A stretch of DNA of 64,000 nt. Origin: Trichosporon coremiiforme (lineage: Eukaryota; Basidiomycota; Tremellomycetes; Trichosporonales; Trichosporonaceae). The DNA lies in NCBI GenBank assembly GCA_039545355.1, contig BCJJ01000013.1, positions 434,001-498,000 on the forward strand, written 5' to 3'. Shown here one piece after another: positions 43,841-56,245 of this stretch (the stretch's first letter is position 1; each line of letters begins with the position of its first letter). Position numbers and translations under genes: made by a program. Below the pieces are notes generated by a model. That model saw only the letters and a list, made by a program, of their open reading frames with translations. It made no database searches and had not been told where the DNA came from.

Positions 43841-45299
43841 ATGTGGAGGCTGTCGCTGCCTCGAAAGTCACGGCGGAACACGGCCATCGTCCTCCTTCTC
43901 TCTGCGGCCGCGCAGCTCGCCCTCCTCGCGTACTCGCAGTATGTCGACGCACACCCCGAGCGTTTCGGTGGCCTCCGGTACACGGACGTAGACTGGCGGG
44001 TCGTGTATGACGGCCTCGTCGCTATCGCCCGTCCGTCTTCCTCGCCGGCTACGGGGCCGCTCGCGCCGAAGCTCGCTGCGGCCGGCCTCGCTGTTGGCAG
44101 CCCCTACGCTAGGGCTACGTTCCGGTACACGCCGCTGCTGGTCGTGCTCCTCTCGCCTGCGCTGATTGCGCAGGTCCTCGGTCGTCTTCTGCTCGTCGTC
44201 TTCACGCTGGAAGTATCCATTGTGCTCGACGGCGAGGTCGACGACTCCGGCTGGCGCCGCCTACACGCGCTCTGGAGCCTCAACCCCGTTGTGCTGAACA
44301 TCTCGACGCGGGGCAGTCCCGAAGCCGTCCCCTGTCTCCTGACCTGCGGCCTGATCCTCTGTCTCCGCCGAGCGGGACTCAGCAGGCCCGAGCGCCCAAC
44401 CCCCGCCGTGACTGTGCGCAAGGCCGGACGCGTCATCGACACCGAGACGGCGGCCGCGGCAGTGGAGAAGAAGACGCAGCAGCGCTGGCAGGACGCCGCC
44501 GCTTTCGCTCTCGCCCTCGCGGCCAGCTACAAGATCTTCCCCGTCATCTACGTCCCGGCCATCTGGACCGCGCTTGCGCGCAAGTCGGGCGGATGGTTTG
44601 TAGCCTCAATCTGGCGGTTTGGAATCATCACGGCCGTGACTGCGCTCACGCTGAACGCGGCTCTGTATGCTGTGTAAGTCGCTGGCATTGAGCTAGAAGC
44701 CGGTTGGAGTTTAGCTGACAAGCAGTTGGGGACACGAGTTCCTGCACGAGACGTTCCTGTACCACCTCTCGCGCCTCGACCACCGGCACAACTTCAGCGT
44801 GTACTTCCTCCCGATCTACCTGGCACGAACAGCTCGCTCAGTCTCGCTCTCCGGTCTGGCCGGACTGCTGATGAAAGTGCTGCGGCACCCGCTGGTCTCG
44901 TTCCTGCCGCAGTTCGCGCTCGTCACCCTGACGGGCTTCGCGCTGCCTGGGCCGTACACCCTCGAGATGACCATGTTCCTCCAGACGGCCGAGTTCATCA
45001 TGTTCAACAAGGTCCTCACGAGCCAGTACTTCCTCTGGCCGCTGCCGTTCATTCCCTTCCTCTCCTTCCCCTCTCTCAGCTGGACGAAATTGGGCGTGGC
45101 CCTGGGAGCATGGGTCGCGGCCCAGGCGCTCTGGCTCGGGTACGCGTATCGCCTCGAGTTCCTTGGCGAACCGACGTACCTGCAGCTCTGGGGCGCGGGG
45201 CTCACCCTCCTCGGCGTGAGTGTTTGGGGCCTAGGCCAGCTCATTCTAGGCGCGGCGCCCGCACCGACATCAACAGCCAAGACGCTCAAGGTAGAGTAG
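43841..45299 (+). CDS. GPI14: GPI mannosyltransferase 1 (PIG-M)
   Basis: Exons 43841-44673 and 44726-45299 give 468 residues. PIG-M/Gpi14 adds the first alpha-1,4 mannose from dolichol-phosphate mannose to the GPI precursor on the luminal side of the ER. It is a multi-span membrane protein. The luminal DXD motif is seen as YTDVDW (D49, D51), followed by YARATFRYTPLL, then LNPVVLNISTRGSPEA, and later HETFLYHLSRLDHRHNFSVYF, all family hallmarks. The loop after GLILCLRR is longer than usual (about residues 188-220). ATG 43841 fits the usual short N terminus; the open frame extends upstream without ATG. It is convergent with NOT4, 135 bp between stops. Confidence 0.95.
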
Positions 45300-45434
45300 A
45301 CCCTGTATGTACACTAGACGTTTGGACGTTCTGCACATCGTACACTGCACATGAAACAAATCTGCATGGAATTGTTTTGCTACGGCTGACTGTCTATTGT
45401 TGGTTGTTGCTATTGCTGATGAAGAATGTGTGGT

Positions 45435-48028
45435 TTAGAACCGCCTCTGCCCGTATCCGACGCCGCCGTAGACCTGCTGCTGCTGCTGGTACTCGTTGTA
45501 CCCAGGAGGCACGCCGTAGTGCGTCTCGCGCTGCGGGGAGCCGTACGCGCTTCCGTATCCCGAGGGCTGGTAGGGCCGCGGCGGCTGGCCGTAGCCGTAC
45601 TCCGAGCCACGCTCCGAGGCGGCAGAGTGAGCAGAGTGCGAGAGGCCGGAGCCGCTGTTCAGCTGCGCGAGCGCTGGGTGGAAGTGCTGCGGAGCGCGCG
45701 GCTCTTCAGGCGCATAGCCATTCGAGCTCGGCGCGCGGCCCCAGTCCTCCCTTCCGCGGAACGGCGAGCCGCTCCTGGCTGATCCGGACGCCAGGCTGCC
45801 ACGGCGCGCGAACTCGAACCGCGACGCAGTGCGCGGCGCCGGGTCGGCGTCAGAGGTAGAGCTAGCCTCGGCGGAGGGCTCCTCAGTCGTCGGCACCGAC
45901 CCAGTCTCCAGCGGCGACGAGGGGGCGAACGGAGCGAAAGATCCAGAGTACGCGCCCACGTTGATGGCGTCGAACCGCGGCAGCGCGATCAGCGACGTCA
46001 GCGGAATACCGAGCTTGGGAAGCTGCTCGAACAGCGGGTCGAACTCCGTTGGCACGAAGGCGCCGAGCTCGTGAGCGAGCGCAAGCAGGCGCTTGCACTC
46101 GTCCTCGTCAATTCCAAGCGAGAACGAGAAACCTGCATCGCGGGCTTCGGGCTCCATGAAGACGTCGTCGAAGTCCGGGTAGGGCGAGTGGATCTGGTAC
46201 TCGATCTCCTTCTTTGTCGGCTTGGTCGCAGGCTGAGAAGAGGGTCCAGCTTCGGGTTGAGCCTTCTCCTCCTCCTTGTCGGACTCGGGCGTCGCGACAG
46301 GCGGGGGTGTGGGCTCCTCGACGGCAGGCGGCGGGGTCGGCGTACGCGCGGGCTCCTTCTTGCTCTTCGTCTTCTCGGTCGTCGAGGGACCGAGTCCCGG
46401 GGGCGGGGCGAGTCCAGGCGGGGGCGGGGGTGCGGATTTGGTGGTGGGGGTGGAAGTGGACGATGATGAGGTTGCGGGTTGTTGTGGCGTGATGTTGACG
46501 GTGACTGGCTTCTTCTTCGGAGAGTTGTGAGCGCTGCCGGTCGTGATAGAACCAATGGCTCCCGCGGAACCGGCACTGGAAGCTTCGCTTCGCACACGTG
46601 TCATGTTTTGCGGCTTCTTCTCCTTCTTCTGATGGACGGGCGGCGCGGGTGAGGGAGCCGGCGGCGGGAATGCAGCAGAGCTCCGGCCCAGAGGGATCAG
46701 TGTACTCTGGATCTTCGTAGGTCGAGACGAGCCCACGGGCGATGGACGGCCGGTTGCCGATCCCGGACGCGCAGGCGAGGGGCGCATGCCCCAGCTTGCG
46801 CTGCGAGGAAGGGCCGTATTCGAGTCGACATCGTCGTGGGAAGGCTTCGGCCACGCAGACTTGGAGGATAACGGTGGCGGCTGGATCTGCGATTGCTTCT
46901 GTCGTGCGTCGTACTCTGCCGGACGAGTGAGGGCGGTGATTAGGTCGGTGCGCGTGAAGCAATCGCCTTCTCCTCCCCATTCGTGCAGGTTAGGGCAGTG
47001 AGCATTGTCACATTTCATGCTTCGCAAGAAGGCATCGCAATACCGGGCTGTTCCGTATGAAGCATGAAGCACCTGTCCTGGAGGACCCTGGGGTGCAGGG
47101 ATACCGTCCAGAGATGAGATTGCCCGTGCAGCGTCCTCGCGTCGAACATAAACAATGTAGATACCCGTGGACGTTGCAGGTGTATCGCTATCGGGACCGG
47201 GCGTCACGGAGGAGATTGCGGTCCGGTCCTTCAAGTACAGTCGCGCAATCTTGCCGTACTGTCCAAAGTACTCGTTCGATCGAAGGATGGAAACGGACTC
47301 TTCCGGCGAAGAGCCTGGAATTTTCATTCCAACAACATAGACCGAGTTCTTCATGACAATCCGCGTGTCGAGAAAGTGGCGCCGTCCCATGGTGTCGAGC
47401 TGCTTGGTGATTTTCGCTCGCCTAGCCTTCTTCTCCTTCGCTCTGCGGACCCTGCGTTGTTAGCACGCAGGCGCACACCATGTTGTTGCGATAATACGTA
47501 CTCATCAAAGTCCACAGGCTGGAAAACGACAGACGCGGCATCATACTTTCGACGACAACCGGGGCACCTCGGATCGTCTCGCAGGAGCTTGTGGTAGCAG
47601 AATTGACAAATCTAATGAAGAAGCATGAGCATAGGGTCATGGGGTTATGGCAAGGGTCACTCACCTGCAGACCGCATTGACATGGCTTGAAGTTCTGATC
47701 GGACAGGTCGAGGGGCTCGGCACAAACCATGCAATCGGGGTCATCCTAATGTACTGTCAGCAAGCCCGCGCGTCTGCGTTTGGATGTGTACACGACGACG
47801 GCCAAACGCGTCACATGCCCGAGCATGCATACGCTAGTGCCTCTGTTCGTGTGCAAACCCGTGACCCACCTCTTCTTCACTCCAAGCGACATCCTGCAGC
47901 TGTTTGAGAACTTCACGGTTTACTCCGCCGGATGACGACTGGCCACCCGAGCTGATCGACCCACGAAGGGCTCCGAGTGGCTGCTGACCGGTTGTGGGGT
48001 TGACAGGGAGTGGGTGGACGGTAGGCAT
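45435..48028 (-). CDS. NOT4: NOT4, E3 ubiquitin ligase of the CCR4-NOT complex
   Basis: Exons on the minus strand: 48028-47870, 47745-47665, 47611-47502 and 47451-45435, giving 788 residues. The RING domain has the C4C4 arrangement of NOT4 (C58, C61, C75, C77, C82, C85, C96, C99). An RRM follows (about 145-235), then a CCCH zinc finger (CDAFLRSMKC, then CPNLH) right behind it. The long C-terminal part is Pro/Ser-rich, with a conserved-looking helix region around residues 450-540, and ends in a Tyr/Gly/Gln-rich tail. NOT4 ubiquitinates ribosomal and other proteins during stalled translation and takes part in mRNA decay. Two introns split the RING domain. It is divergent from the splicing factor BUD13. 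Confidence 0.96.
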
Positions 48029-48671
48029 GTGTGTGAATGGGGGGAATAGTGAGGGTGGGGGCGGAGAGTGGGAGACGTGCTGGGTCTTGATGACTTATGG
48101 TGACTGGCGTCGGGGGGGTATACTGGCGATCGCGTTGGAAAAAAAGGGCGGACGGCGGGTTGACGAGTCGCCTATGACGAGTCGTGTGTGCTGGGTGGGA
48201 ATGGTATCGATTCGAGAAGGGAAAGCGAGAACGTGGGTCGAGATGATGGCGGAGGGGAAGGAAAAGTAGAACGCAAGGCTGAATGCAATGTTGGACAATG
48301 GCCACTCAACACCTGCACACCATACAGGCAGCCATCCATGCAGGGAGCGGACTCCTCCCTCCTAGCTGGCTGCCCGCTGGCTGGCTGGTTGTTGCATGCT
48401 GGCTGCTGGCACGCACTGTACCCTTACCCTCCACGTGGCGGTCTTACCGGGATTTTGCCACTGAGGCACCCTGGCCCCGTTTGCCACTCAACTGCATCGA
48501 AAACACTACTACATCATCGCCCCGCCTTATCACGACAAAACAGTGACGGTAGCAGTGCCTTCGTTTGACTGAACCAATCTCCCGACGTGCTCTTGCAACG
48601 AACACCCGGGCCGGCGCTCCCATCACTTTCCACGGACCGCGTTCATCTGACGCCGAAGCGCACATCTCGTC
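48029..48671. promoter_or_regulatory. Divergent promoter region, NOT4 / BUD13
   Basis: 643 bp between two start codons. The part near NOT4 is pyrimidine-rich on the minus strand (48030-48260). No separate gene is supported. Confidence 0.45.
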
Positions 48672-50045
48672 ATGTCCGACCTCAAAACGTACTTGGCTTC
48701 CAAGTGAGTGTTCGTGCCAGCCGCGCGGTCCACTGCGTGCGCAGCAGCTGGCTTTCGATTGCGGTCAAGCTGACTTACTCGCAGGTACATGTCTGGCCCG
48801 AAGGCTGACGCGATCCTGGCCCACGCTGGAGTCGACAAGAAGAAGCGCCGGAAAAAGCCGAAGAACGAGGACTATGTCGGAGGCAGTGGAAGTGCGAGCG
48901 GCAGCGGCCTGATCCTCATGGACGAGGATCAGTGGAAGGGCTCGAAGCGGAAAGCCGACATCGACTTCGACGGTGACGATGCCCCAGGTGCGTACGCTGA
49001 TTTGTCTTTGCCTTCCAGCTACTGACTATCAGTCATCGGTAAAGACGTCGCCACGTTCAAGAAGGGCCAGTCCTCATGGTCGACCGTCGGGGCGACCGCG
49101 CTGCCCGTTCGTACGCGCGTCAAGTCGGAGCCGCGGGACGATGATTCTCCCGCGCCCTCGAATCCGGAAGACAGCGGCGAGCCGAAGCCGAAGCAGCAGC
49201 TCACGAAACGGCGTGGAGGACTACGGACAGCAGCGCAGATGGCTGAGGAGGCCGCGCGAGCAGCTGAGGAAGCGAAGGCGCGCTCGCCGTCACCTGAACC
49301 GGACGGAGCGCACACGCAGACGGTGCACCGTGACCGGAGCGGACGGGTGCTGGACGTCGAGCAGCTGAAGCAGGAGGCGCGGCGCGAGGAACTCGAGGAG
49401 AAGCTGAAGGAGGAGGAGCGCAAGGAGTGGACGAAGGGCTTTGTGCAGCGCGAGGACCGCGAGACTGCCGCGAAGGAGCTGAAGAAGATGGAGTCGAAGG
49501 ATGTCGCTCGGTGAGTTTGGATAGCTGAAACTGCTGGTCCTGTGAGCTCAAGTTAACGCCAGATACGCGGACGACGTTGAGATGAACCGCGAGCTGCGCG
49601 AGGTCGAGCGCTGGAATGACCCAGCCGCGGCATTCTTGACTGTGAGTCCTGAGCTTCGGCGCTCGGCGCGGCGCGGCGCGTCTCGGCGAACCTTGGCTCA
49701 CCGTACACCCTGCCAAGCCGCGCCGAGTCGCGCCGGGCGGCGAAGACGAAGTAAGCATAAACTAACGATTCAGAAGTCGAAGAAGTCCAAATCGAAAGGT
49801 CCGCGGTACCAAGTATACAAGGGTTCGTGGTCGGAAAACCGGTTCGGGATCCGCCCCGGATGTCGCTGGGACGGAGTCGGTGAGTTATATCAGTAGGGCC
49901 AAGTGTGTCCTAAACTTCTCATATTCGGCTTGATAAGCTAACGCCAGACCGCGGGAACGGGTTCGAGAAGAAGTGGATTCTAGCTCAGAATGCGGCCGCG
50001 CGCCGCGAGTACGAGGGCAACCAGATGGACATGGAGGACATGTAA
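48672..50045 (+). CDS. BUD13: BUD13 pre-mRNA splicing factor (RES complex)
   Basis: Exons 48672-48703, 48785-48987, 49033-49510, 49563-49641, 49774-49879 and 49948-50045 give 331 residues. The protein starts [15 protein letters not shown], typical of the family, and ends with the Bud13 core [20 protein letters not shown], then [11 protein letters not shown], which binds Snu17 in the retention-and-splicing (RES) complex of the activated spliceosome. The middle is a charged Glu/Lys/Arg coiled coil (about 160-240) containing TVHRDRSGR, also conserved. All five introns are phase-consistent. Some orthologues are longer in the N-terminal disordered part. Acts in the nucleus. Confidence 0.96.
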
Positions 50046-52397
50046 CAGTACCTTAGAGAGCTGTATGTATCATTACCAGAATGCGGACCGAAGTGGAAGC
50101 TCAAGACCGAGCGTGGAACAGGCTTCGATATCGGCATGACAGCTTCCACGCGAGGGGAAACGCGCAACGAGGGACATGCCTCGCGTGGACCTGCTGAAAG
50201 GTTAAAGTGTGGTAAAGCACGGGAAGACGCGGGGGTTTGGTGCCCTCACCCAGCAGGCATCGGACGAGAAGCATGGTGTAATGTGCATCGGGTGAAGCGT
50301 CATCTACATTTCGGCTCGAATCAGCCGCTCCCAACTCGGGGTGTTGCCTGCACGACGCATCGCAGCTGAATCTTCTGCTGCCTCCAGCATCCTGCATCTG
50401 CTGCGCATAGCTCCTCCCCGCTGGACACCCTGCTGCCCAATAGCCTGGTGTGCACGATGTGCGGCTGCCCACTCATGAGGCTATTACGAGATTGGCCAAG
50501 AAACCCATCTCCGTTCTTATGCATGGGCTGAGGAAAGGCAGCGTTCACGACAGTCCTGCAGCGTCCTGGGGAAAGTGCGTGAGAAGGAAAGATCCAGGGC
50601 CCGTTTTAGACCCGAGATGTCCGAGCGAGTCTGCTGTCGAATAGGTAGCGGCCGCAGCCCTAGTCCGCTGTGCTGTCGGGCCAGCGTGCAGCGGACAAAC
50701 TCTGAAGCTCCGCAGCGTCTGAGGGACACGGCCAAGACCTCAAGACGCGACGGAGGTGGGCGGGGGCGAGACGCGACGGACACACCGTCTACGGACGGAA
50801 ACCCGGCAGCCGGACTCGAAGCTGAATGACCTTGTCATCTCCGCGGCGATTGGACGCTCGTGCTGCTGTTTGAGGATGTGGACTGCATGAGACCCGCGGC
50901 CATGCTGAGCCTTAGTGCCATGCTGTGACAGCTACGCTCATCACTCTGCTCTCTGCCATCCTGCGCGCCTGTGGGGGCGCAGAGCAGGCTGAAAGCCACA
51001 GCGCGTGCAGTGGCAGTTCGGACGCTCGACGTCGCACACATGGGATGAGAGTTCCGCAATCACAACGCACATGCATTCTCGATCCCAAGGCGATGGGCAG
51101 ACTCTTCTTCCACTTTGAGCTTTGAGCTTGCCGAGCCGTCCAGGTCCTCTATGTCCGCCAGGTCCTAGATCATGGATCGTGGCCGTCGCCCGTCTCCGTA
51201 GGTAGGCAGAAGACGCAGGCCGCCCTCAGCGCTAGCGCCGGCCCGTGCGCTGTGTTGGTCGCAATGTCTCAGCGCCATGCCAGCGTTGTCCGTCCCAGCC
51301 GGAGACGGGGGTTCCTGAGCTTCCTGACGCATCCTGGGGCTCTTGGGTCGCAGCCAGGTAACAGGGCTAGCTGGACAAGCTACTGGCGGCTGACCAGACC
51401 CTGAATGATCAAGGATGGTCTGAGCCTGAGCTGCCAGAGCTTGAGCCTGACAGCCCGCAGAGTCGCAGAGTCTCCTCTGACCTTCCCCACGCCCGCACCC
51501 CATCCAGCCCCGCGTGGCCTGCATCCTGCCGAGGTCCTGCTTCAGCTCCTACCATGCAAGGACGGCGCACGCTCCATGACACCAGGGCAATCAGCGAAAT
51601 AGCGAAAGCGAGCCCCGCTGCTTGTCCCGCGACCAATACCCACCGTACCCACCGTACCCACCGCATATACACCGTACACTCACCCACGCCACTCCTTGAT
51701 AGAGCCCCACCCACACCCACACGCCCACACCATATCCCAGTTACCCAGGTTCTTTCCGGTTCCTAATCGCTTAACCTCCGCCCAACGCGATCGTCCGTCC
51801 CCGTCTCAACCCCCTTCCACACTCTCGGCTCTTCCCATCTTGAATCCGCTCACCCTTCCATCCATCCACTCCCCCGCACCCCCACACCCGGCACACCCAC
51901 ACCTCCCAATCCGACTTCTCGCATTCTTCGACTGTCCCAACACACACCCGCGCCGTCCTTGCGACGACCGTGCACAGTGCTCTGTCCAACCCAGTAACCG
52001 CCTCTGACCTCTTGGCACCTAACCCCTTCCACCCCCTATCTCTGACCTTCCTCGGTCTGAGTCTGCCAGCACCCGCGCTCACTGAGTACCCCGAGCAAGC
52101 TCCCGAGCCCGACTAGAGTTCTCGATAGGGCTACGCGTGCAGCCTCCGACTAGACCGTGTGCTTCGTCGACTTCTGTCGACGCGCTGCTGTGAATCACCA
52201 GCGCGCCTTCCGCGTGCGCAGCTCGCAAGGCACACACCAATATTGACGTGAACGGAGGCGACTCGAGTGGAGTGCACGTTCACCCGACGTTTGTTTCGTG
52301 CTTGCACCGCCGTCCCCCTCCGCTGTAACAAGGCGTCCGACGTTATCCCGAGTTACCATTGAGATTTGCATAGTCTCGTCCACAAGCAACAAATAAC
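50046..52397. promoter_or_regulatory. Intergenic region and pyrimidine-rich leader of PAL1
   Basis: 2.35 kb without a supported gene. From about 51640 to 52080 the plus strand is strongly C-rich and A/C-rich, then moderately pyrimidine-rich up to ATG 52398, which suggests a long promoter or 5' leader. It contains two perfect ACCGTACCC copies (51642-51659) flanked by decayed ones. Confidence 0.4.
51633..51668 (+). repeat. Short tandem repeat of ACCGTACCC
   Basis: Two perfect 9-bp units (51642-51650 and 51651-51659) have an imperfect unit on each side, inside the C-rich upstream region of PAL1. Confidence 0.7.
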
Positions 52398-55001
52398 ATG
52401 CCGTCCGAAAAGTACCACGACGCCCAGTCGGGCTACGTGAACGACGACCTCGCTCATGCCGTCCAGGACGTTGTGCAGATTTCCCGCAACGGCTCGAGCC
52501 AGGCCCTGCCGTCCCGGTCCCGGCCAACGTTTGAGCAGAACCCGTTCGAGGGCGGCGAGCTGGAGGCGTCGGGCCAGGTGCCGTCGTCTCGCCCGAAGTT
52601 TAAGAAAAGGTGAGTGCGCTGCGGCGCGTGTGAGGAATGCTCGTCGCCAGGCAGAGCGGGACCCTGCCCTCGCAAGTTTGAACTCCTTGCGAGGCGTAAA
52701 GGTATATCGCTGTGCTGGCTCTGCTGGGATCGCGTGGCTCAGCGGAGTGGTCGAAGTGAGAATGCCAAGAGTTCTCCCACCTCGCCTCATGTACGGTGAC
52801 TGTGAGCGTACGGCGGAAACCCGGCGCTCTATCCTCTGTTCAGATCGCACGAGCATCGTCCGAATCCCATTGCGGGGGACGAGTACGGGTGGCTGGCGCA
52901 TTGGGCCCCTGGCGGCAGAACGGCATGAAGTCCCATGACGGGCAAAACACCCAAGCTCAGTTCGTTCTCCTTTGTCCCATTGGGACGTACGGCCATGGGC
53001 CGCTATCGAGCAGTCCTCTCTTCCTCCCATCTATTCACTCTGTTTCGGAACAGTCGCTGACATGGCGTTCCGTCAACTGCGCGCTTATCGCGATCAACGT
53101 GCTCAATCATACCCGCAAACGCCGTCGGACACTTTTCCATCTCTACCTTCGGTTCTCCTGAGTAACAGTTCGTCCGACGACCGAGATGGCAGGTCCAAGA
53201 GTGGCAGTAGCAGCGGACGGAGTCGCACCGAGTCCTCTAAGAAGAAGCACGACGCCCTCAAGCTGTCTAAGGGCCAGAGCCGGGAGACGACCTCGAAGAA
53301 GGGATCTCGCCACGCTGATGTGATCGACCGATGGGACCCGACCGGCCTCGGCCATGCCAGTGAGTGGTTCTGACGCCCAATCGCACGTAACGGAATGTTG
53401 AAATGCTGACATTGCAGTGTGGCATCAGTGAGCAACGCCTCCGCCCGGTAAGAGTGTGTACTGACCTTCTAGCTCCGGACCGTACGACGCCGCTGCGCCG
53501 TCGCGCAACCTCCACGGACCTCAGACCAAGGCTCCCATGCATGCGTTCGCGGGTCCCCCCGTTGCCCCTGTCGCTGCGCCGGCCCGCCAAGCTTCCGCGA
53601 TCTCGATCGGCACCACGCCCAACCCGCGAGAGGGCAACGGCGAGCAAGCGGTCGTTGGTGGCCGCCGGCCCAGTGGAGCCGCTACTCGCCGCCGCTCTAG
53701 TGGAGGACTCTCGAACCCGTACTCCTCCAGCTTACCCGCTAGTGGCGGATTTTTCCCTGACACTCACCCCGAAGTGGCCGACGAGAATGACTATGCTCGT
53801 CGCGAGCGTGGACGTCAGCGAGAGGAGAAGTACAGGGCGATGAAGGCTGCTTGGGGTATCGACACTCGTGAGTGGTCGCCAGCAATTGTGAGACAGGCGC
53901 TAACTTCGCCAGCCGAGCCCTTCGAGGACTTCGGCTCCTCCCCAAGGGATGAGCCCGAATGTAAGTTGTTCCGATGCGACAAGAACTAACCCCAGTCATC
54001 GACTCGTTCGAAGGATCCCGCAGCCCGCGCTCGCCTGGTGGCAAGAAGATAGGCTTCGGCGGTCCTCGCAGCCCGCCCATCAACGAGGACAGCGTGGAGG
54101 ACTTTGTTGGGTCGCACCAATCTCGCGGGTCGTTCTCTCGGCCGGCTGGCGGCGTCAAGCGTACGAAGAGCTTGATGCAGAGACTCAAAGGCATGGTGCG
54201 TCCTAAAACAGAAACAACGGGGCAAACGCCACGACGGGTCCCTCGGTCTCAATCTATGTCGGCCGCTCCCGGCGCGTTCCCGTCGCCGGATCAGAGTGGG
54301 AAGGGTGTAGGATACGCTGGACACCTGGTTGGGGCCCAGGCAATGAGCCCAGGTGACGACGGCTGGGATCCTCGCGTCGGTTACAGACCGATTCCCCTCC
54401 GACCCGAGCATAGCAATGCGCTCTGAGGAGTGTGCCGCTATTGTCTCGGCAGTAGAAGTAGTGTGGCGGTGGTGACGGAGTAGAAGGAAAGAGGCGTTCG
54501 ATGGGTGGATAGTGATGGTGATGACGAAGCGGACCGAGGGACAGCGATGCCCACAACCCGAACCTGTGGGTCTCGCTAATCACGTACCAGCGCGGAGACC
54601 GATCACACTCGCCCAACAAGTACGGCGGCGACGTTCCTCCCGTACCTGCATCACCTGGATCCGGACACGAGCGCGCCCCGTCTTCTGGTCGCTCGCTGAG
54701 CCGAGGATCGAACGGCGCCCGCGACTCGCCGACTAAGGGCTACGGCGATGAGCTCCAACCGATCCAGTATGGAGCCGTCGAGGGTGCCGACGCACGCGAG
54801 GAACTTGAGAGCGAGCTGCCGTCGCGTCCCGCGTTCCCTCAACACAGGAGCAGCTCTAGCCACCCCGTCATGCCGGTCATGCCGGAGTTTGACGACTTGC
54901 ACCAGACACGGTCAAACTCGTACTACGAGACGCCGTCTGGAGGCGACATGAAGCGCAAGACCTCGATCGTGAAGCGATTCAAGGACAAGGTCGCCAAGTA
55001 G
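52398..55001 (+). CDS. PAL1: PAL1-family cell morphology protein (C-terminal exons uncertain)
   Basis: Exons 52398-52609, 53169-53359, 53418-53427, 53473-53867, 53913-53960 and 53996-54195 are phase-consistent. The model continues at 54591-55001 through a phase-0 intron (GTGCGT donor, CTAATCACGTACCAG at the 3' end), giving 488 residues and the basic end KRKTSIVKRFKDKVAK. Without that splice the frame stops at 54424-54426 (428 residues). The Pal1 hallmark is DVIDRWDPTG, then MWHHSGPYDAAAPSRN (residues 121-150), followed by APMHAF. Pal1 proteins are membrane-associated, act at early endocytic sites and growth zones, and influence cell shape. The rest is Ser/Arg/Pro-rich. Exon 3 is only 10 nt. 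Intron 1 (559 nt) contains an in-frame ATG at 53060 that could start a shorter form. Confidence 0.82.
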
Positions 55002-56245
55002 CATGTCGTGTCAGGTATAGCTCTAGCTCCTCCCTCCTAATTGCTTCGTTTCTCCACACCATCCTTCTCCTTCCGACCACCCCGCACTACTATATCAACT
55101 ACGTACGCACCTTTCACCTAATACCTACTTCTCCACCTAGTACCAGTTCGCTTCGAGCTCCGAGGTTTCCATAGAAGAACGGCCTACACTGTTCCAGTCA
55201 CCGGTATCTTTTATTTTCGCTTCTCCTTGTGTAGCGTGGTATGGATCTGTTCAGCCTGCACAGTGGTCTGCAGCCGTGTGCTCGATAGTGGCTCCGTCTG
55301 CTGTACGCTGTTTGCCCCGAAATGCGGGCGGTACCCCGCATGGAGCGTTGTGCGGAGCGACGTAACGGTGTTGTGCTAGCGTTCTTCCGACGATTATGCG
55401 AGGAACAGCCGTCCCGCTTGCCGAAACTCGCCGACAATGACCCGCCCCCATCTCCTTCTGGCAGACCCGGCAAGTTACGGGTCGTATGGCTGGCTCGCAT
55501 GCGGGCACGCCTCCAACGGCGAATGCGGGAGAGAAGGAGCGGGGTACTGTGCGGCTCCGGCCATCATCCGACGTTTAAGCATCCTTTGGGCCACCGTGAC
55601 AGGTGGGAAATGACGGTACAACAAGGCAATACTTTGGCGGTGGGCGTGCCGTGCGACCTTCCCCACATCGTTCCGGGGCAGCTGACGGGACTCGGACTTG
55701 ACCGAGATCCAGCGGTCCGTCTTCATTAATCTTGAAGCGGGTCTGGAGGAACAGAACAGGAGGAGAAGAGGAGCAGGGTCACGCGTCCCGGCTCTCCGGC
55801 CCGCCACGGTTGGAGCCTCTCGGTTCGGCACGTTTTGGCATTTGGGCATGAGGTTCACTCGAGGATAATCCGCCTCGACTTCCGAACCTCTGCTCTTCTG
55901 CTCTTCTGCACTTCTTCACTTCTGAGCTTCGGAGCTGTACGCGGAATGTGCGCAGCACGTGTGTCCATTGTGTACGGGCTCTTTTGTTGCCTATTTTCGC
56001 TGCGCTACATCGTCCCGAAGCTTGTCCGAAGCTTGAAAGACCGTGGGGACAGCGTCGCCCGCTCAGTTTTTCCGCACGCGACCGCCGACCGCACATGATC
56101 TACTCACCCACACTCGCCTGACGATTCTGCCGGTCTACCTCCCGCCGTCCCTGATGCAGTGACCGCAGCAGAAGCTGCATGATCTTCGGGATATATATAC
56201 TCGGGCCATAGCCGTCCCCGCTTCCTAGCTGACTTCCCATACACC
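55002..56245. other. Intergenic region, 1.2 kb
   Basis: This is the 3' side of PAL1 and the promoter of the PhyH-like gene. There are overlapping open frames on both strands around 55320-56100 without any domain, and a CTCTTCTG direct repeat near 55893. Confidence 0.4.
56191..56199 (+). promoter_or_regulatory. TATA-like box of the PhyH-like gene
   Basis: ATATATATA lies 47 bp upstream of ATG 56246, which would leave a very short leader. Confidence 0.4.

Noticed and set aside
52729..52800. tRNA-like stretch (GTGGCTCAGCGGAGTGGTCG) inside PAL1 intron 1.
   Set aside because: It does not fold into a cloverleaf with a proper T-arm; no TTC-type loop or acceptor stem is found.
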